A DNA stretch of 64,000 nucleotides from Whitmania pigra (lineage: Eukaryota > Annelida > Clitellata > Hirudinida > Haemopidae). The notes under the pieces are model-generated. The model saw nothing but the letters and a program-made list of their open reading frames with translations, was not told where the DNA came from and made no database searches. A program made the translations under genes and the position numbers. The number at the start of each line of letters is the position of its first letter. Position 1 is the first letter of the stretch. Where the stretch lies: contig JAJTWR010000059.1 in assembly GCA_021613335.1 (NCBI GenBank), positions 167,501 to 231,500 of the forward strand. Direction: 5' to 3'. Positions 46,490 to 60,404 of the stretch are shown here, piece by piece.

Positions 46490-48491
46490 CAGGTTTTCTA
46501 AGTTTTAAACTCTCCTCTGTGGTGAATTAGAAAGCAGCATAATGTAAAAGAAAGTTTATTAGTTAGTGATAAACACCAAAACATAAATTGGAATTCTAAC
46601 TGATTAAATTACAAAAACAATGCCAGTTTATGAATTTCAGCTTAAAGTTGTCTATTATTGGTCGTTTGGATTTACGAATCTCATGAAATTATTTGGTACT
46701 CTATGGAAGGCATGAACAAAGTTTAATAAATATTAAACTACAAAAAAGTAAAAATACTTAAATTAAACTACTTAACCTGTAGTTACAAAAAGCTTAATAT
46801 AAAGCTAACCAACATTCATAAAAAGTCCTTCCAATTGAGGCTTCAGTCTACAACAAAGCTCGAACTCGCGCTCCCGCTAGAAAACATCATCATGGGTTTT
46901 ATATTTACAAAAACGGAATTTCAAATAAACTTTATTTAAATTATAAAAGTAATTATATGCATTCCATTTTTTGTAAAATTATTAGATGATGAAATCTCAG
47001 CAATTCAGATTCAAGAAATTTACGCTTCCACAAATTGATCTTATGTACCGTGATTGGAAAAAAAACAAGATAAAAACAAAAAAATAAAATATTCGATCAA
47101 ATAAAAACGGTAATAAGCACAAAATGACGAGGCATTATTCTTGACTTCATCTCGACCCGATAATAACTTCTGTCAGTTCTCTGGATATCTAGGATCATGT
47201 GGTAGGATTAGGGATGAACTTAGTTTCCAAAAGTCGCTGCCTGTGAATTGGTTTCTGCCATCACTCGGTCAACAATCTTTTCCCAGTTTACTGAGCCGAT
47301 TTTACTCTGACTTTTATATCTAAGATTTTATTTTTATTAACAATCTTATGATATCGATGTGCAATGAAGCGTTGTGAGGCATTTTTGTATTTATACTTTA
47401 TTAGGTGAAAATTAGATGCTTTTTCTTCATCGTTCGGCGTTTTTTAGCCTAAATTATAGAAACGGCATCAAATTGGATTATTACATATTCTAACAGATAA
47501 TTTTTGTGGAGTTCAAATATATGTTCTATCTTTGCATAACCTGTCTCGCATGACTTGTTTTTTTTTTTGGTGAACAGGCTATTGCTCACATGGCAGTTTT
47601 GAATTTGTTTAAATATCAATTCTTATGAGCCAAATTAAACAGAAAAAAAAGAAATAATATCAAAGTAAGAAAAAATATAATCTATTCTAATTTAAATTAA
47701 CTTATCACGACCCCGACGAGTTTTAGCCGGGCTTTGGCAGGGAAACTTCTTTTAAATCATGTAAAATTCAGAAAATACATTTTGATAAGCATATTTTCCT
47801 CAAAACAAACGACATCCATAAATTTATGTCAATCTACATGCAGTGCTTTTTTCTAAAAAAAAAAAAAAGGTGCCGAAACTCATCTTTATGTATGATTAAA
47901 TTGATAAGAAATGACACTTAAATTAGCCCAATAAATACCAAGTAACTTCTGATGCAGTTGCTTTAACTTTTTTCGTTACCGGAGTATCCGTTAAATAAAT
48001 CCGTTGAAAAAAAGCTGGATATTTTTTTTTATTTTTGAAACTGCGTCGTCTCTTTATAATAATTTTTATTGAAAAAGCTCAAAAACATGTAATAAGTTTA
48101 TTTTGGGGAAACACGAACCACAGATATGTTCAAATTATAATTTAATTAATGATATATTAAATGGTACACAATTCTAAATATTACAACAAGCACACTTTGT
48201 TCACAAATGTTAAGGCTCTATTATGTTAGACAGAAGTGGAGTTTAGAGTTTAGATATCTAGTTATTCGCTAGGGGCGAATAATATTTTTCAATATTATAG
48301 CTATCTAACGATATGTGTTCGTTAAATTTTGAATACGTACTACGTTTTCCAAGTTAATATGTACCTGCAAAGTCAATATCGATCATGCAAGCATGATATT
48401 ATTCATTTCCACCACGTCTTACGATAAGGTAGGAATTGAAATGCAACGGAATGAGCTTCTCACAATAAAAAAATAAATAACCCTGTCCTAA
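46490..48491. other. AT-rich intergenic DNA
   Basis: No gene or repeat family recognised. Scattered homopolymer runs occur (for example A at 47858-47869). Confidence 0.5.
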
Positions 48492-48906
48492 TCATCTAGT
48501 TATGAAATGGACGTTAATCAGTGCTTTGATGATGTTTTCATCCAAATTTCTCCAGGTGCTCCAAATCACTTCTTTCATATCATTTTCTGTGTTATATTGC
48601 TGTCCATTGCCATAAACTGATCTTGAAAGAAGGCCCCAGACATTTTCAATCGGATTCAAGTCGGGTGAACATTCAGGCCAGTCCATCACTTGCATGTTGG
48701 ACTCCTGGAAGAATGCTCTGGTTGCCTTGGAAAACATGATTGGAAGCATTATCTTGCTGAAATTCATGTTGTTTTGCTTCAGCAAAAAGAAGGAGATGAT
48801 CCTTGAGCATTTTGATGTACTTCTGAGAGTCCTGCCTTCCTTTCAAAATCACCAGTTCAGTCCTCCAAATGCTGAAATTCCACCCCAGACCATCACAGAA
48901 CCTCAT
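48492..48906 (-). pseudogene. Tc1-like transposase relic
   Basis: The minus strand carries WRTELVILKGRQDSQKYIKM, FQQDNAS (second catalytic Asp region), then after a frameshift near 48740 KATRAFFQESN, WPECSPDLNPIENVWGLLSR (third catalytic residue region, DLNPIEN) and a C-terminal tail. The first catalytic domain part and the N-terminal DNA-binding region are missing or decayed. The frame break makes it inactive. Confidence 0.85.
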
Positions 48907-49225
48907 CTATGTCTTCTGTTATAAAAAACGTCTTTTTCTTTTCTGAGATCATGCCAGTAGTATTTATAACCATATGGCCCATCAAGGTTGAAAAAAAAAC
49001 AAAAATTCCTTATGATTGGGAAAATGAATCCATCAAAGAGTTAGGCCATCAAAGTGTTAAACCAAGCCTCGCCACTCATAGAACAAAAATTGCAGTCAAA
49101 GAACTCATTTATTGTAAAACAACATGCAACAATTAATTCAACTTATTTTGAACCTAATCAAAGTGGATCTAAACAAGTAAATGTGTCAAAGTAACTTGTG
49201 GCAATCGTTAGACGGCCAGAAATCT

Positions 49226-50839
49226 TTACTGATTCGCACATTGTACCCCGTGAGCACCTCCGTGAAGACCAGAATACTCATCGTCAGCATCGTATGCCTC
49301 ACCTCTCCTGCTTTCGTTGGCTCCAGCCTTGTCGGTGCTTGGATCAAACTCCAAAAGCACGCACTCTTCAGCATCATCAGGAATAATGGGCTTCTGTACA
49401 GGCGGGAGGTAATTGTTCAACTCGAGAATCTTCGCCTTTGAAATCCATCCGTCTTCAGGGAATTTCACATCGAAGAAGACTACCAGTCGTCCTTTTTCCA
49501 AGGGATTTCTGTAGATTGGCATGCCTTCGTTCGGGATGCACTTGGCTTCTCCATGTTTTGTAACTTCGCCTGTAATTTTTAACAGGTTATCGACATTAAG
49601 TAAGAGCTCAAAGATTGAAATACAAAACAACAATAAAATAGTTAAGAAGATTACGAACCAGGAGATGTTGAAATAACAAGAGTTCGGTCATCCAGAGTTT
49701 GGATGGTTCTTTGGAAACCACAAAGAGCCTCTGTGAGATTAATCTCCAGCTTCGTCGTCAAGTCTGAATTTACTCTCTTGAAAACCTGGTGTTCTGTTTC
49801 AGAAAGAACCACCACAACATCACCAGGCTCTACACCGGGTTGTTGGTCTCCCTCCCCAGAGAATCTGATTTGTTGTCCATCCTTCATACCTGAAAAAGCA
49901 AACTTTATCTTAGTATTGAAAGATATAAATTATTGTGAGTGCAACCTAAAGTACAACATAGGAAAAATATTGGAAATTAGGGGTATTTCTTAGACAAATA
50001 AGAGTACATCTAGTTGATAAGTTGTAAAAACAAGAACTCATACCTTTGTCTACGTGTACTGTCAATAATTTCTTCTCCTTGACTGTCTTACGACCGGCAC
50101 ACTCTTTGCATCTGTCTTTAGAATTGATGCGTTCACCCTGACCATCACAATCTGAACAAACCGTCTGAAATTGCTGCATCAAACCAGGTCGAAGTTGTTG
50201 AATCCGGACTTGTATTCCCGAACCTTTGCACGTCTTACATTTCTCAACAGCTCCAACTTTCCCACCACGACCTGATACATTATCAATCACACAATTAGTG
50301 TTTGCAATATGAAAAACTAATGAAAGAAATTCAGTGAAGCACTAAATGCCAATTACCTTCGCATTTTGCACATATCACGTTCTTATGCAAAGACAACACC
50401 TTAGTGGTACCATTGTAGAGATCCTTAAGAGTGACATTAATCTGGTGAGCAACATCTTTTCCCTTTGTAGGACCCGATCTTCCTCTGCTTCTACCATTTC
50501 CGAAGAACATATCAAAGATGTCAGCGGGATCGTTCATATCATTGGCCATTCCACCATTTTTAATGGCTTGTTCACCACCCTTGTCATACAAATCTCTCTT
50601 CTTTTGGTCTGAGAGCACGTCATATGCTTGAGATATTGCCTTGAACTAATAATTCAACAAAAACTTATTAAAAATGTTCTAATTAAAAAAAATAAATGAG
50701 ATTTTACCCTTTCTCCCTCATTTGGATTTTTATCTGGATGGTACTTCAAAGCCAACTTTCTATAAGCCTTTTTCAGCTCATCATGAGTGGCATTCGGCTT
50801 AACTCCGAGTAAATCATAATAACCAGTCTCTTTCACCAT
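49226..50839 (-). CDS. DNAJA: DnaJ homologue subfamily A (type I Hsp40), five exons
   Basis: Exons 50839-50708, 50645-50357, 50271-50044, 49889-49659 and 49569-49226 join in frame to 407 residues, the normal size. The J domain (about 1-65) has HPD at 34-36 for stimulating Hsp70 ATPase. A Gly-rich segment follows ([13 protein letters not shown]). The zinc region has four CxxCxG-type motifs ([32 protein letters not shown]), then two substrate-binding beta domains ([32 protein letters not shown]). The C-terminus CANQ is a CaaX farnesylation signal, as in cytosolic DNAJA1/2/4; GVQCANQ is closest to DNAJA2/1. It acts as an Hsp70 co-chaperone in the cytosol or at membranes. All junctions have GT-AG ends. 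Confidence 0.95.
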
Positions 50840-51555
50840 GGTACTAAAATTAAATGTCAACCTTTTATATTCGACAATTGATGATAGAACTGATAATATC
50901 AACAAAGTAATTCTTTGTGCAGAGAAAATTTAAAATTTAGAAAGAGCTGCAATCATACTCACTAAGAAAGTCTCTAAATGATTAAATGCTTTTAATCACT
51001 TGCTCATATACTTGCATGTATCGCAATAGCTAATAATATTGTGGACCTTTGTGACAAAGAACATGAAGCCAACTTTTATTGATTTTAAAACTTATCATAA
51101 AATTTTAAATAATAAATTTAAAATTAAATATTGCTCCAAGTCATAAATTCAGGTCCTTCAACTAATATGTAGGTGCTACAAATCAGTGATGGGCAAATCT
51201 CAAATCAAATCTCCATGATCAAATCTCAAATCCTTTGTAAAATGAATCGAATCTCAAATAACCAAATCTCAAATCAAATCTAAAAGGCTGCAATCAAATC
51301 AAATCTCAAATGTCCAAATCCCAAATCAAATCAAATCTTCAAAAATTTACTGCTCCGTAGCTTCGCAAATTTTTTCCTGAAAAACAACACAATGAAATCA
51401 ACAGCCAACATTCATTTATGACGGTTTTATTACCGTTTTAAAAAAATGTCATTAAACCCAGTTTGAGTCAGTTCTATGTTCCCTCAACAGCCTCCTCAAC
51501 ATTAATATTATATTTTAATATTATGTTTTTAAAAACATTCATTAATATTATGTTT
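50840..51555. other. Flank of DNAJA with a CAAATC-rich repeat
   Basis: The stretch 51195-51345 is made of CAAATCTCAAATCAAATC variants with no fixed period, probably the degenerate end of the adjacent hAT element (a similar AAATCGAATC stretch lies at its other end, 52108-52200). Nothing else seen. Confidence 0.6.
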
Positions 51556-52087
51556 TTAAGAAAATTCATTAATATTATGATTTAACAGTGATTTCACAGT
51601 TGACGCTGACAATCGACTTCTCCTTGCGGAGACAAAAGCACCTGATATTGAAAACATCCTCTCCACACTTTCAGATGATGCCGGGATGCTTAAAAGTCTA
51701 CGAGCAAGTCGTTGTAGTTTTGGAAAGGGATGACCCTTAGCTGCCCAACATTTCATCAATGTCATTCAATGTCTCTTAAGCCTCATCACGTTCTCTCATT
51801 TCACTTTTATCTTCCGTACAATCAAACGCAAACCTGGCAGCTTCCTCTGAAAATATTGTGAAGGCTTTGAGCATGTTTCTGGCATTGTCAGTAATAACAT
51901 ATCCAATGTCAATGCTCTGCATTCCATACTCTGACAGTATTTCTTCAAAAGCTGCACAAATAATTTTTCCTGTGTGTTTTGACCCAAAGTGTCTGTACGC
52001 AGCCGTATTTGTTTTCAGCTGAAAGTCTTCATAAAAGTAGTGGAATTTCACTCCTATAATTGGTTCAAATGAACGGCTGCTCCACAA
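51556..52087 (-). pseudogene. hAT transposase relic (ZBED-like type)
   Basis: The upstream piece (52087-51776) contains GVKFHYFYEDFQLKT and VITDNARNMLKAF, a catalytic-core block of hAT elements. The downstream piece (51765-51556) contains FPKLQRLARRLLSIPASSES and VERMFSISG, the C-terminal dimerisation domain. A large middle part is missing and a frame break separates the two, so it is an internally deleted copy. The flanking AAATC-rich repeats may be subterminal repeats of the element. Confidence 0.8.
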
Positions 52088-53594
52088 ATCTGAAGATTCG
52101 ATTTACTTTTCAAATCGAATCGAAAAAAATGCAAATCGAATAAAATCAAAATCGCGGAGGCCAAAATCGAACAACACAATGTTCAAATCGAATCGTAACT
52201 TTGCCAAAATCGCTATCAGTTCTTAATCTGTCAGTATGTATTATAATGACCTCCGCTGAGGGAGGAAAGCAAATGCCCGGTGGCTCGGCAGTTTTTAGGG
52301 CCCTGATTTAAAAAAAATTTCTGGGTTCCATTACCAAGTTGACATAAGACAGAGGCCCGCGGCTGCTATGCCAAGGAATCCTAAAATTCTGACAATTTCT
52401 GTCCGATTGTATTTTGACCCAGCAGCTAATAATGCATAATTTTTTTGTAATATTAATTAAAAAATGTCATCCGAAATATGGTTGCAGGAACGTGCCACAA
52501 CACAAATTTTCTATTTTGGAGAGCACAAAAACTGCTTTGATTTGTAAATATTAAATAAAAAAAAAATCTAAATTACACATGATGCAGTGTCTCGGTTCTT
52601 CGTGCGATCCATATGTTTCTTCAAGTTTGACGATGAACCTTCTGTCTTCTCTCTTTGCTCCGGGCTCTAATCTCGCAACACTCTGTCTTTGTCTTGAAAG
52701 TCTCTAGAATTCTCGGATTTTTTAAAAAGTTAGTTTAAAAATAAATTTGAAAATTTTTTATGCTGATTTAAAAAAAAAATACTCCATGGCTCTCTTGTTA
52801 CAAGAATCTATTGCTAAGCTTTAACAGGCCTGACAGTAAATTTGGACTATAAGCATTTATAAAAGGTTGCGTAACACCGTTTATTTACTTTAGGATCAGC
52901 AAGCAATAATCAAACTTTACTTTAAAAAAAAGGCCTTCACATATAGTTGTTCTTCTACAAACTATTTCAAAATTTGAATAGAATTGACTCCTGAAGCATT
53001 TTATGTCTTAAAGTTTGTAGAAATCTTGAAAACGCATTTTTCAGAGTGACTTTTATAGCAATCAGATAAAGAATATTCCGACGAAGTTATTCCAGAAATT
53101 GATGCCAGAAAAGCGATCCGTATTTATTTGGATTAAGTTAAATTTGATAAAATTTCAATGCCAAAAGCGCGACATAATCAGCTTTTCCTGCAACAAAAAT
53201 TCTAATCTTCGAAAAATTTTTTGAAAAACCATTGTCTCCAATGAAAGGACGTCAAAGAAAGTGATGCAACTTAGAAAAACCAAATGATGAAATCACATTG
53301 GGTCCATAAACGTTGAGAAATGAAACAACATGATAAAACGAATCTAATGCTTTCATGGTCTGTACCAAGATTTTGTAACCAATTTTTGAACCTACTTTTC
53401 AAAATAAGAGCACATCCTTTAGATTGTAACTAATTTTTGCACTTGCTTCTCGGAATAAGAGCACCGCCTTTCTTTCATTCATGAGTTGTTTTGCATATAA
53501 GTTTTGAATAAATAGCGCATACGATGTTTAAGCGTCGATGCTTACCAGCATTTTCGTACATTTTATATCACATCGTATTTTCGTATCTTGTGAT
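52088..53594. other. Intergenic, upstream of the P450
   Basis: AAATCGAATC-type degenerate repeats to about 52200, then no recognised feature. Confidence 0.5.
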
Positions 53595-56229
53595 ATGGCA
53601 GTCTTTTTGTCTACGGCTATCGTTTATGTTTTGACGTTCCTTGTCGCTTATTTTGGAATAAAGTTTGTAATCGGGAAGAAGAACGAGAACTTGAAACGTC
53701 CGCCATGTCTGCCTAATGTGCCAATTGTTGGTTCTCTGCCTTACATGCCTGATCTGTCGAAGCTGCACATATTTTTCAATGAGAAAGCCAAAGAACTTGG
53801 AAACGTGATTGGCTTTTACATGTGCAACAGGTAGGATGTGCTTGCAGAACTAAATTAGACATCTCAACGTTTGAGGAAATCTCAGAAATATAGAATACAT
53901 TTTCGATCTCTCCCCATAAGGAATTACGTATTATAGGCTGTAGAGGGCATTGTGGATAATGCTAAGATTAACTTGTTATTTGTAGTTTAATGCTTAAACA
54001 TATAATAATTACTGGTGATAACCCACCTAGATACGTCATCGTGCTGAACGGAAGGGAAACAATTCATGATGCTTTGGTGAGACAGTCACTTGCCTTCGCG
54101 GATCGTCCGCAGCTGTATTTGGTGACGTTTTTTGAAGAAAATAACAGAGGTAAATAAATAATTATTTGAAATATCTCTAATTAATTAAATAAATGCCTTC
54201 GCAAAATCTTCTCTCACGATCGATTATTTGAACAGGATTGGTGCAACACCCGTTTAATGAGGATTTCAAGAAGCTCCACAAACTTTCTCTGAACGTCCTC
54301 AAGAAATTTGGCTTTGGTCAAGGCATCATGGAGTCCCGCATAAGAATTGAGGTGGAAAACATGCTCCACGGGTTCAGCCTCAAGAATGGACAAGCCTTCG
54401 ACCCCAGCTATGAAACTGCAGCCAGCGTTTCGAACGTCATCTGCAGCATCATGTTCGGCAAGAGATGGAGCATCGATGATCCGGAATTCCAAGAAGGAAT
54501 GAATATCATTCACTTGCAAGTCAGAGACATCGAAAAGGTAGCCATGATCAACTTCTTCCCAGTTCTCAGATTCCTGCCGATCTTCCGCAAGGCAATCAGA
54601 GAACAAGTGAAGCTTCGTAAACGATGGCGCAGTTTTATAACTGGCGTGCTCGATGGAATTAGCCATGTGAAAGAGGAAGATTCCTTCTACAAAATCTTAA
54701 AAAAAGAATTAGAAGCTGATGCCGATGATCTTGACAAAAAGGAGATTGCAGAACATATTCTTGTCATTGTCAGAGATCTTTTCCTTGCGGGCACAGAGAC
54801 CACAGCCACCACCCTTCAGTGGTTCATTGTTTTAATGGCCAACTTTAAGGACGTCCAGAAGCAAATTAGGGACGAAATGGATCAAGTTGTTGGCCTGAAC
54901 AGACACCCTTCTCTCGAAGACAAACCAAATCTTCCATTGTTGGAAGCCACCTTATTGGAACTGATGAGGTTCAAAACTCTTGTGCCATTGGCCGTGCCGC
55001 ATTCGACGTTAAAGGATACGTACCTCAATGGAATGTTTATACCTGCAAACACCGTGGTATGTTTAGCGTTACTTGATGTTGTCAATGTCCTATACAAGAA
55101 TGTTTTCAGAACGATATCTAAAAAGAGATCGACCTTAGATCGTGTTTAGAATTAATTAATACACCCAAGAGTGGCATTAAAATTTTACTTTCAGAAAAAA
55201 TTTAGTTAATTACCAAAACGCATTTATTATATTTAAATTGAAATGCTACAATTGCCGATTTATAAATATTGGAAGGTCTAAAAATATCGTCAAATTGTTC
55301 ATACGAAGTTTATCTTCAGGTCTTTCCAAATCTCTACAGCTGCCACGTGGATCCCACAGTCTGGAAAGAGCCCGAGAAGTTTGACATCAGCAGATTCCTT
55401 GACGAAACAAAAACCAAAGTCATAAACAGGGATCAAGTTATTTCCTTCTCATTAGGTCAATTTTGTGATAATTTATGTCTGTAATTTCTACTAATTCTCA
55501 AGTTCATCGAGATACGACCAATAAATACAGACTTAGTAATTTATTCAAATGTAAACTAATGTAAGTATTGTTCGTATGTAAAAATAAGATTAATAAGAGT
55601 GTAGAGTAGGTTAGACGCAGCTCAATGGGTTGCGTTCCTGCATGAATCGCAACCCAGCCTGCAGAGGTAGAGCGATTAAAAATTGTCTCTACATTCTTTA
55701 GAAAACACAATGCACTTTTTAGGAGTTAAAAGGCTAAATACAATAACGAGAAATTATTATTTACCACACTTTTGTAACGCTTTTAAAAACCTTAACACTC
55801 TGTTCTACCGTGGACGTGGACATGATAAAATCTGTCTGCATAAAAAACATGTTTCCCTAAATCATGCTTCATATGTCCGCAGCTTAGACGTGTTGAATAA
55901 TAACCTAAAAACGAAGTTATTCAATCATGTCCTCATCTAACTAATTCCCAGTTGAATATCTTAATTCTCAAAGACTATATCATTCTTTCATTTCCTTAAT
56001 CAAAATTTATATTTATATTTTTATTTTTAATCCCATTCCAGGGAAAAGATCATGCCTTGGAGAAATACTGGCACGCCAGGAGCTCTTTTTGTTTGCCTCT
56101 GCTCTTGTGCACGAATTTGAGATCCTTCCTCCGATTGGTCAGAATACGATCGAGGTCAGTGAAAAGATAGCTGTGACCAATTCTCCGACCACTTTCCAAG
56201 CAAGATTCATCAGAAGACGCGTTATATGA
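53595..56229 (+). CDS. Cytochrome P450, CYP2-clan-like, five exons
   Basis: Exons 53595-53830, 54031-54149, 54236-55056, 55320-55455 and 56042-56229 join exactly in frame to 499 residues. An N-terminal membrane anchor (FLSTAIVYVLTFLVAYFGI) precedes the RPPCLPNVPIVGSLPYM hinge. The oxygen-binding helix has AGTETT at 303-308, the ExxR motif is ELMR at 360-363, and the heme loop FSLGKRSCLG places the axial Cys at 442. All essential residues are present. P450s of this type are ER monooxygenases acting on steroids, fatty acids or xenobiotics; substrate unknown. I chose Met at 53595 because it directly precedes the anchor; an upstream in-frame Met exists at 53538. AATAAA lies at 56388-56393. The long fourth intron contains a SINE relic. 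Confidence 0.93.
55612..55676 (+). mobile_element. SINE relic in P450 intron 4
   Basis: AGCTCAATGGGTTGCGTTCC and CGCAACCCAGCCTGCAGAGG resemble the head and centre of the 5828-6008 SINE with the B-box region deleted. Confidence 0.5.
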
Positions 56230-58017
56230 TGAGTGGTGTGGTCAGTACTGACCAAGATGAACTTGGTTAAAATATTTAAAAATAATTTTAAAATACTTAA
56301 AACTTTCTACTAAAATTATTACAAGAAAATCTTATAACGTTATACAAGCTATTTCATATAATTATAATTACTTTTAATTGTGAAACTAATAAAGATGTGA
56401 GTGGTATTTATTGACCTGTGTGGAATCCCAGTTTTTGTTCTGTTTTTAATTTTCAAACTAACTCTAATGTAGAAGAAAGTAAATTTCTTCAAAAATAAGT
56501 ATTAGTGAAATGGTCTCTTGTGCAATTTACATCAAGGTTATTTTCTCGAACTTTCTGTTTGAAGCGAGACGTAGGAATTTCAAGTGTAAGTCCTGAGGAC
56601 ATCCTCGGGGAGTGACCTAAATGTCCTCTCTTCAGGACCACAGATAAAATTCAATGAAACGCAATTTTTAGAATTTCTATTCTTATTTTGAAAGAAGTCA
56701 TTTATTGTCTGTCTAGCAAATTTTGCTTTTATTATTGCAAATGTTCACATCGCAAAATATTCTTAATTTTAATTTTTTATTAAAACATTTTTGTATACAT
56801 TCAGACAGTTTGAATATAAGTGGACAGTTCTGTAATTCTTTTTCTCATAGTCTTCCGCTTCCTAAAAGAGCTAAAATTAACTAAGGAGAGGGCCATATTG
56901 ATGCCTTCAGACAAACACTTTGTCCGGTCCTCGGGACTTAAAAAGCTATTTGGTACCTGTCTGCTTGCCGTTCCCTTGAACTGACAATCATAATTATCAT
57001 CAAACAGGTTTCACAGTGTGAGAAAGGCATATTTGTTTGCAAGACCATGAACTTGCTGAAATCTTCCAGATATTTCCTCAGTCAATCAATCGATGAATAC
57101 AGCATTTCCCATCTCAACTCTGCGTCAAATCCCAGCGATGTATTGGTCAATTCTTAACCATCCATTCATTTTTTTGTAGATTCGACGCTCCATGCTTTAA
57201 TAATGGAATAATATGCCGCTTTCATTAACTCTCTTCATTACGGACCTTCTTTGATAAGTCACACAAAGATTCTGAAAAATACAAAATGGATGGAAGCTTC
57301 AGACTGCTCACGAATAAAATATAAATTTTGGTCTTGATGTAGAACGAATGGACGTTATTTAATATTTCACGAAGCGTTTTAAGAAATTGTTAAAGTGTTT
57401 TCCTTGATGGCTCGTCCATCAATCGATGCGTTATACCAAAAGCCAAATTGAAATCTGATTCTTCAATGGAAAAACAGCAAAAAAACTGGAGAAAAGGGGC
57501 GGCTATTTTATAAATTTGTACGTACTCCCTCAAAATGCCGCCCCTCCTTTGCATGTCCAGCTCTGAGAAGTATGGGTCTTGGAGATGAAATTTTTATCAT
57601 GTTTAAATAAAATGTAATAGGAAAATTTTATAAAATGTCAAAATATAAACATTTATAAAATCAAATTATCGGGTTAAATATTTAATTAATGGATATCAAT
57701 AATAATGAATTTTAACATTTATGGCGTAATTTGGTTATAGTTTTAAAAATTTGAAAAAAATTAGTTTTAATCAATGCTTTGCGGCATGTTTACATGCAAA
57801 TAGAGGTAAATTTAATTTTGTGGATTTTTCACTCGTGGTAGTTCGTAATCAACTTGAGAGTTCATTTTTAGAGTTTAATGTTAGCTTATTCTGGTTTTCA
57901 GTCCTAAAATACAGGTTTAGTGATATTTAATTCTTTTTAAGTATTTAAACTATCTAGAGTACATCTGTATCGAAACATTCGTTAACGATTAAGCATATCT
58001 TAATGTAATTTTTCATT
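56230..58017. other. Intergenic
   Basis: No gene or recognised repeat seen. The region before 58018 is the presumed promoter of the TRIM gene. Confidence 0.5.
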
Positions 58018-59983
58018 ATGCTAACAGGAACATTTCAAAAACTTGTGCCTAAATTAATGGGAACTAATTTATTTGAAATTTGCAAAATATGCAGCAACAA
58101 AATAGACGATGGAAGAATGTTGACGTGTTTTCATTGCTTTTGCCTTAAATGCTTGGAATCTTCAGTTGTTGCAAAGGAGTCATCAGAGTGTCCAATCTGT
58201 CACATACAATTTGAAATGCCACAAGCTGGATTGAAAGATTTAAAGAAATGTGAATTGAGGGAGCATTTAAATATTAAGCAGGAATCTGACAATTGTGATA
58301 GCTGTGAGGAGAATCAGGCCATTCAGTTTTGTGTTGATTGTTCTTTCAATTACTGTTCAACTTGTTTGGAGTATCACAAAAGAATTCCAACGTCAAGTAA
58401 TCATTTGTTACAGTCTGTTGCCTCATCAAGTAGTTCCATCATCAACAGATATTCAACTTGTCCAGAGCATTTAGAGGCAATGACTTTGTTCTGTGAAGAT
58501 TGCAATGTTGTTTTATGCAGTCATGATTTCATTTTGACGCACATCACCCACAAAATGAAGCATATATCAGACTATTTTAAATCTGTTAAAGATAAATTTG
58601 AACAAAATATTGAAATTAATGAGAAAATTCAAAAAATAGTTGTTTCCAATTGCAAAAGTTCTGGATTCTTGATAGCTGCCAATGAAATAAAAGCCTCTCT
58701 TCTCAAGACAGAAATCCTGCAAAGAGGTGAAGATCTAAAGAAAGCCGTTGATTCAATGGTTGTTGAATTAATCACAGATGTTGATAAAAATCTAAAGCAA
58801 CATCAGCAGGATGCAGCAGATGTAATAAATGAACTGACAAATATGGAAAGAAATTCAGTTACACAGATTGCATGTTTAAAGGAGCAGTATAAAAATTTGA
58901 ACTTTGAAAATGTGGCTAGTGCATCTCTTCAAATGTCAGAGTGGAGCACAGATATTCCAAACTATTGCGACGATTTCAACTTTTCCTTATTCTGTGATCT
59001 TAAAAACCAGACTTTCAATCTGAAAAAAGCATTTGGAAGTGTTGAAAAAGGTGTGTGATTAATCCATTGCTTGTGAAGTATTTTGATGACTTTATTTTAA
59101 TATAAATGTAATACTTGATTATATGCTATAGTAAATGCTTTGTGTTTTAGGAAAGCTAAGGCTTGTTAAAGAAACTAAACTCCGAGGCAATTTCCAAATC
59201 TTTGCAGTATGTAACGACTATGTCTTTGTCTCTCATGTGGGAAAAAACAAAGTTCGCTTTTTCAAATGCTCTGATTCAGTAGCTGAAACAACAGCTTTTG
59301 TTTATCTGTTTAGAAAGTTTGAAATTCATGACATGCTAGTAATTGGCATGACCTTATATATTTCTGGCAGATATCAAGATCGACATAGAATTGTTAAAGT
59401 TCCGGTGACAACAGGTGAGAACATACCAACAACCATTTATGATAGCTATACTTCAAACAAAGTTTATTCTATAAAACTGAAGAAGTCTGCATGTGGGAAC
59501 ATCATTGCTATATTTGACTATCAACTGTTGCATATATCTATAAATGGACAAGTAACGAAAACAATTATGTATGGATATTGTAATAAAATGCCCTCTATAA
59601 CTGATGTGTTGCAACATAAAGATGGAAGGCATGTTATTGTGTTTGAAGGCCAAATTCATATGATTGATGATTATGGTGTTGAGGTTGCAGTATATTCACA
59701 TTGCAAGCAAAATCCTTTAATTGTTTCTCCATCAATTTTGGTCAAGGACAAGTATGAAAATGTTTATATTTATGATACTACCACGAAAAATATATTTGTT
59801 TTAGATCGTTGTTTACGTTTCAAAACATATTATGATTTTGGTCAAGATGTTAGTAGAATGTTTTTTGATGAAGATAGGAATAAGTTAATTGCTCTGAGCA
59901 ATCAGAGATTGTTAAATTTTGATGTTGGCAATATAAACTTCATTTCATATGACAACATTGGATTTGTAGCCTTGAATAAATAA
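58018..59983 (+). CDS. TRIM-type RING/B-box/coiled-coil protein with C-terminal propeller, two exons
   Basis: Exons 58018-59050 and 59151-59983 join in phase 1 to 621 residues. Exon 1 has a C3HC4 RING (CKICSNKIDDGRMLTCFHCF to CPIC), a B-box1-like CDSCEENQAIQFCVDC, a B-box2 (CPEHLEAMTLFCEDCNVVLC) and a coiled coil. The B-box2 seems to lack one standard Cys (CSHDFILTH where the relatives have CSHC or CDRC), which could weaken zinc binding. Exon 2 is a propeller-like domain whose last blade has KDKYENVYIYDTTTKNIFVL, close to the tail of the 24379-26317 gene. Likely an E3 ubiquitin ligase of unknown target. An in-frame downstream Met (MGTNLFEICKIC) could be the true start. Confidence 0.85.
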
Positions 59984-60404
59984 AGTAATTGTATTTTGTT
60001 TTGCTTCTTGTTTGTAAATTTTCAAACATCTTCTCACAAGTAACAAATTTTTATAAAAGAAGCATTCTTTGGATGAAATTCAAGGAATGCGTGCAATCAT
60101 CTTATGACATATAGGGAGAGTTTATGGGAAGTCAAATAGAAATCATAATGAATTAAATTAATTAATAGAACTAGATGTTCTGCCCGTTGTTGCTTGGTCA
60201 GAAATAGGGCACCCCGTCATAACAGTCCGGCGACAAAATAGCCCCGACAAAACAATATAGCACGGTGACAGTCTGAAATAGTGTTAGAGTTGTCTCCCAT
60301 GAAAAATTACTTGTCATTTTCTATGACAATGAATTTGAAAAAAACTTTTGATATTAAATCACCTCGGAGATGTAGAAGTCAAAGCATTTTTACCATAGAA
60401 CACA
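59984..60404. other. Short intergenic gap
   Basis: Contains the motif GGCACCCCGTCATAACAGTC (about 60208) shared in inverted orientation with 35703-35730, possibly the end of a decayed element. Confidence 0.4.

Noticed and set aside
54214..54666. 150-residue minus-strand frame
   Set aside because: Antisense shadow of P450 exon 3.
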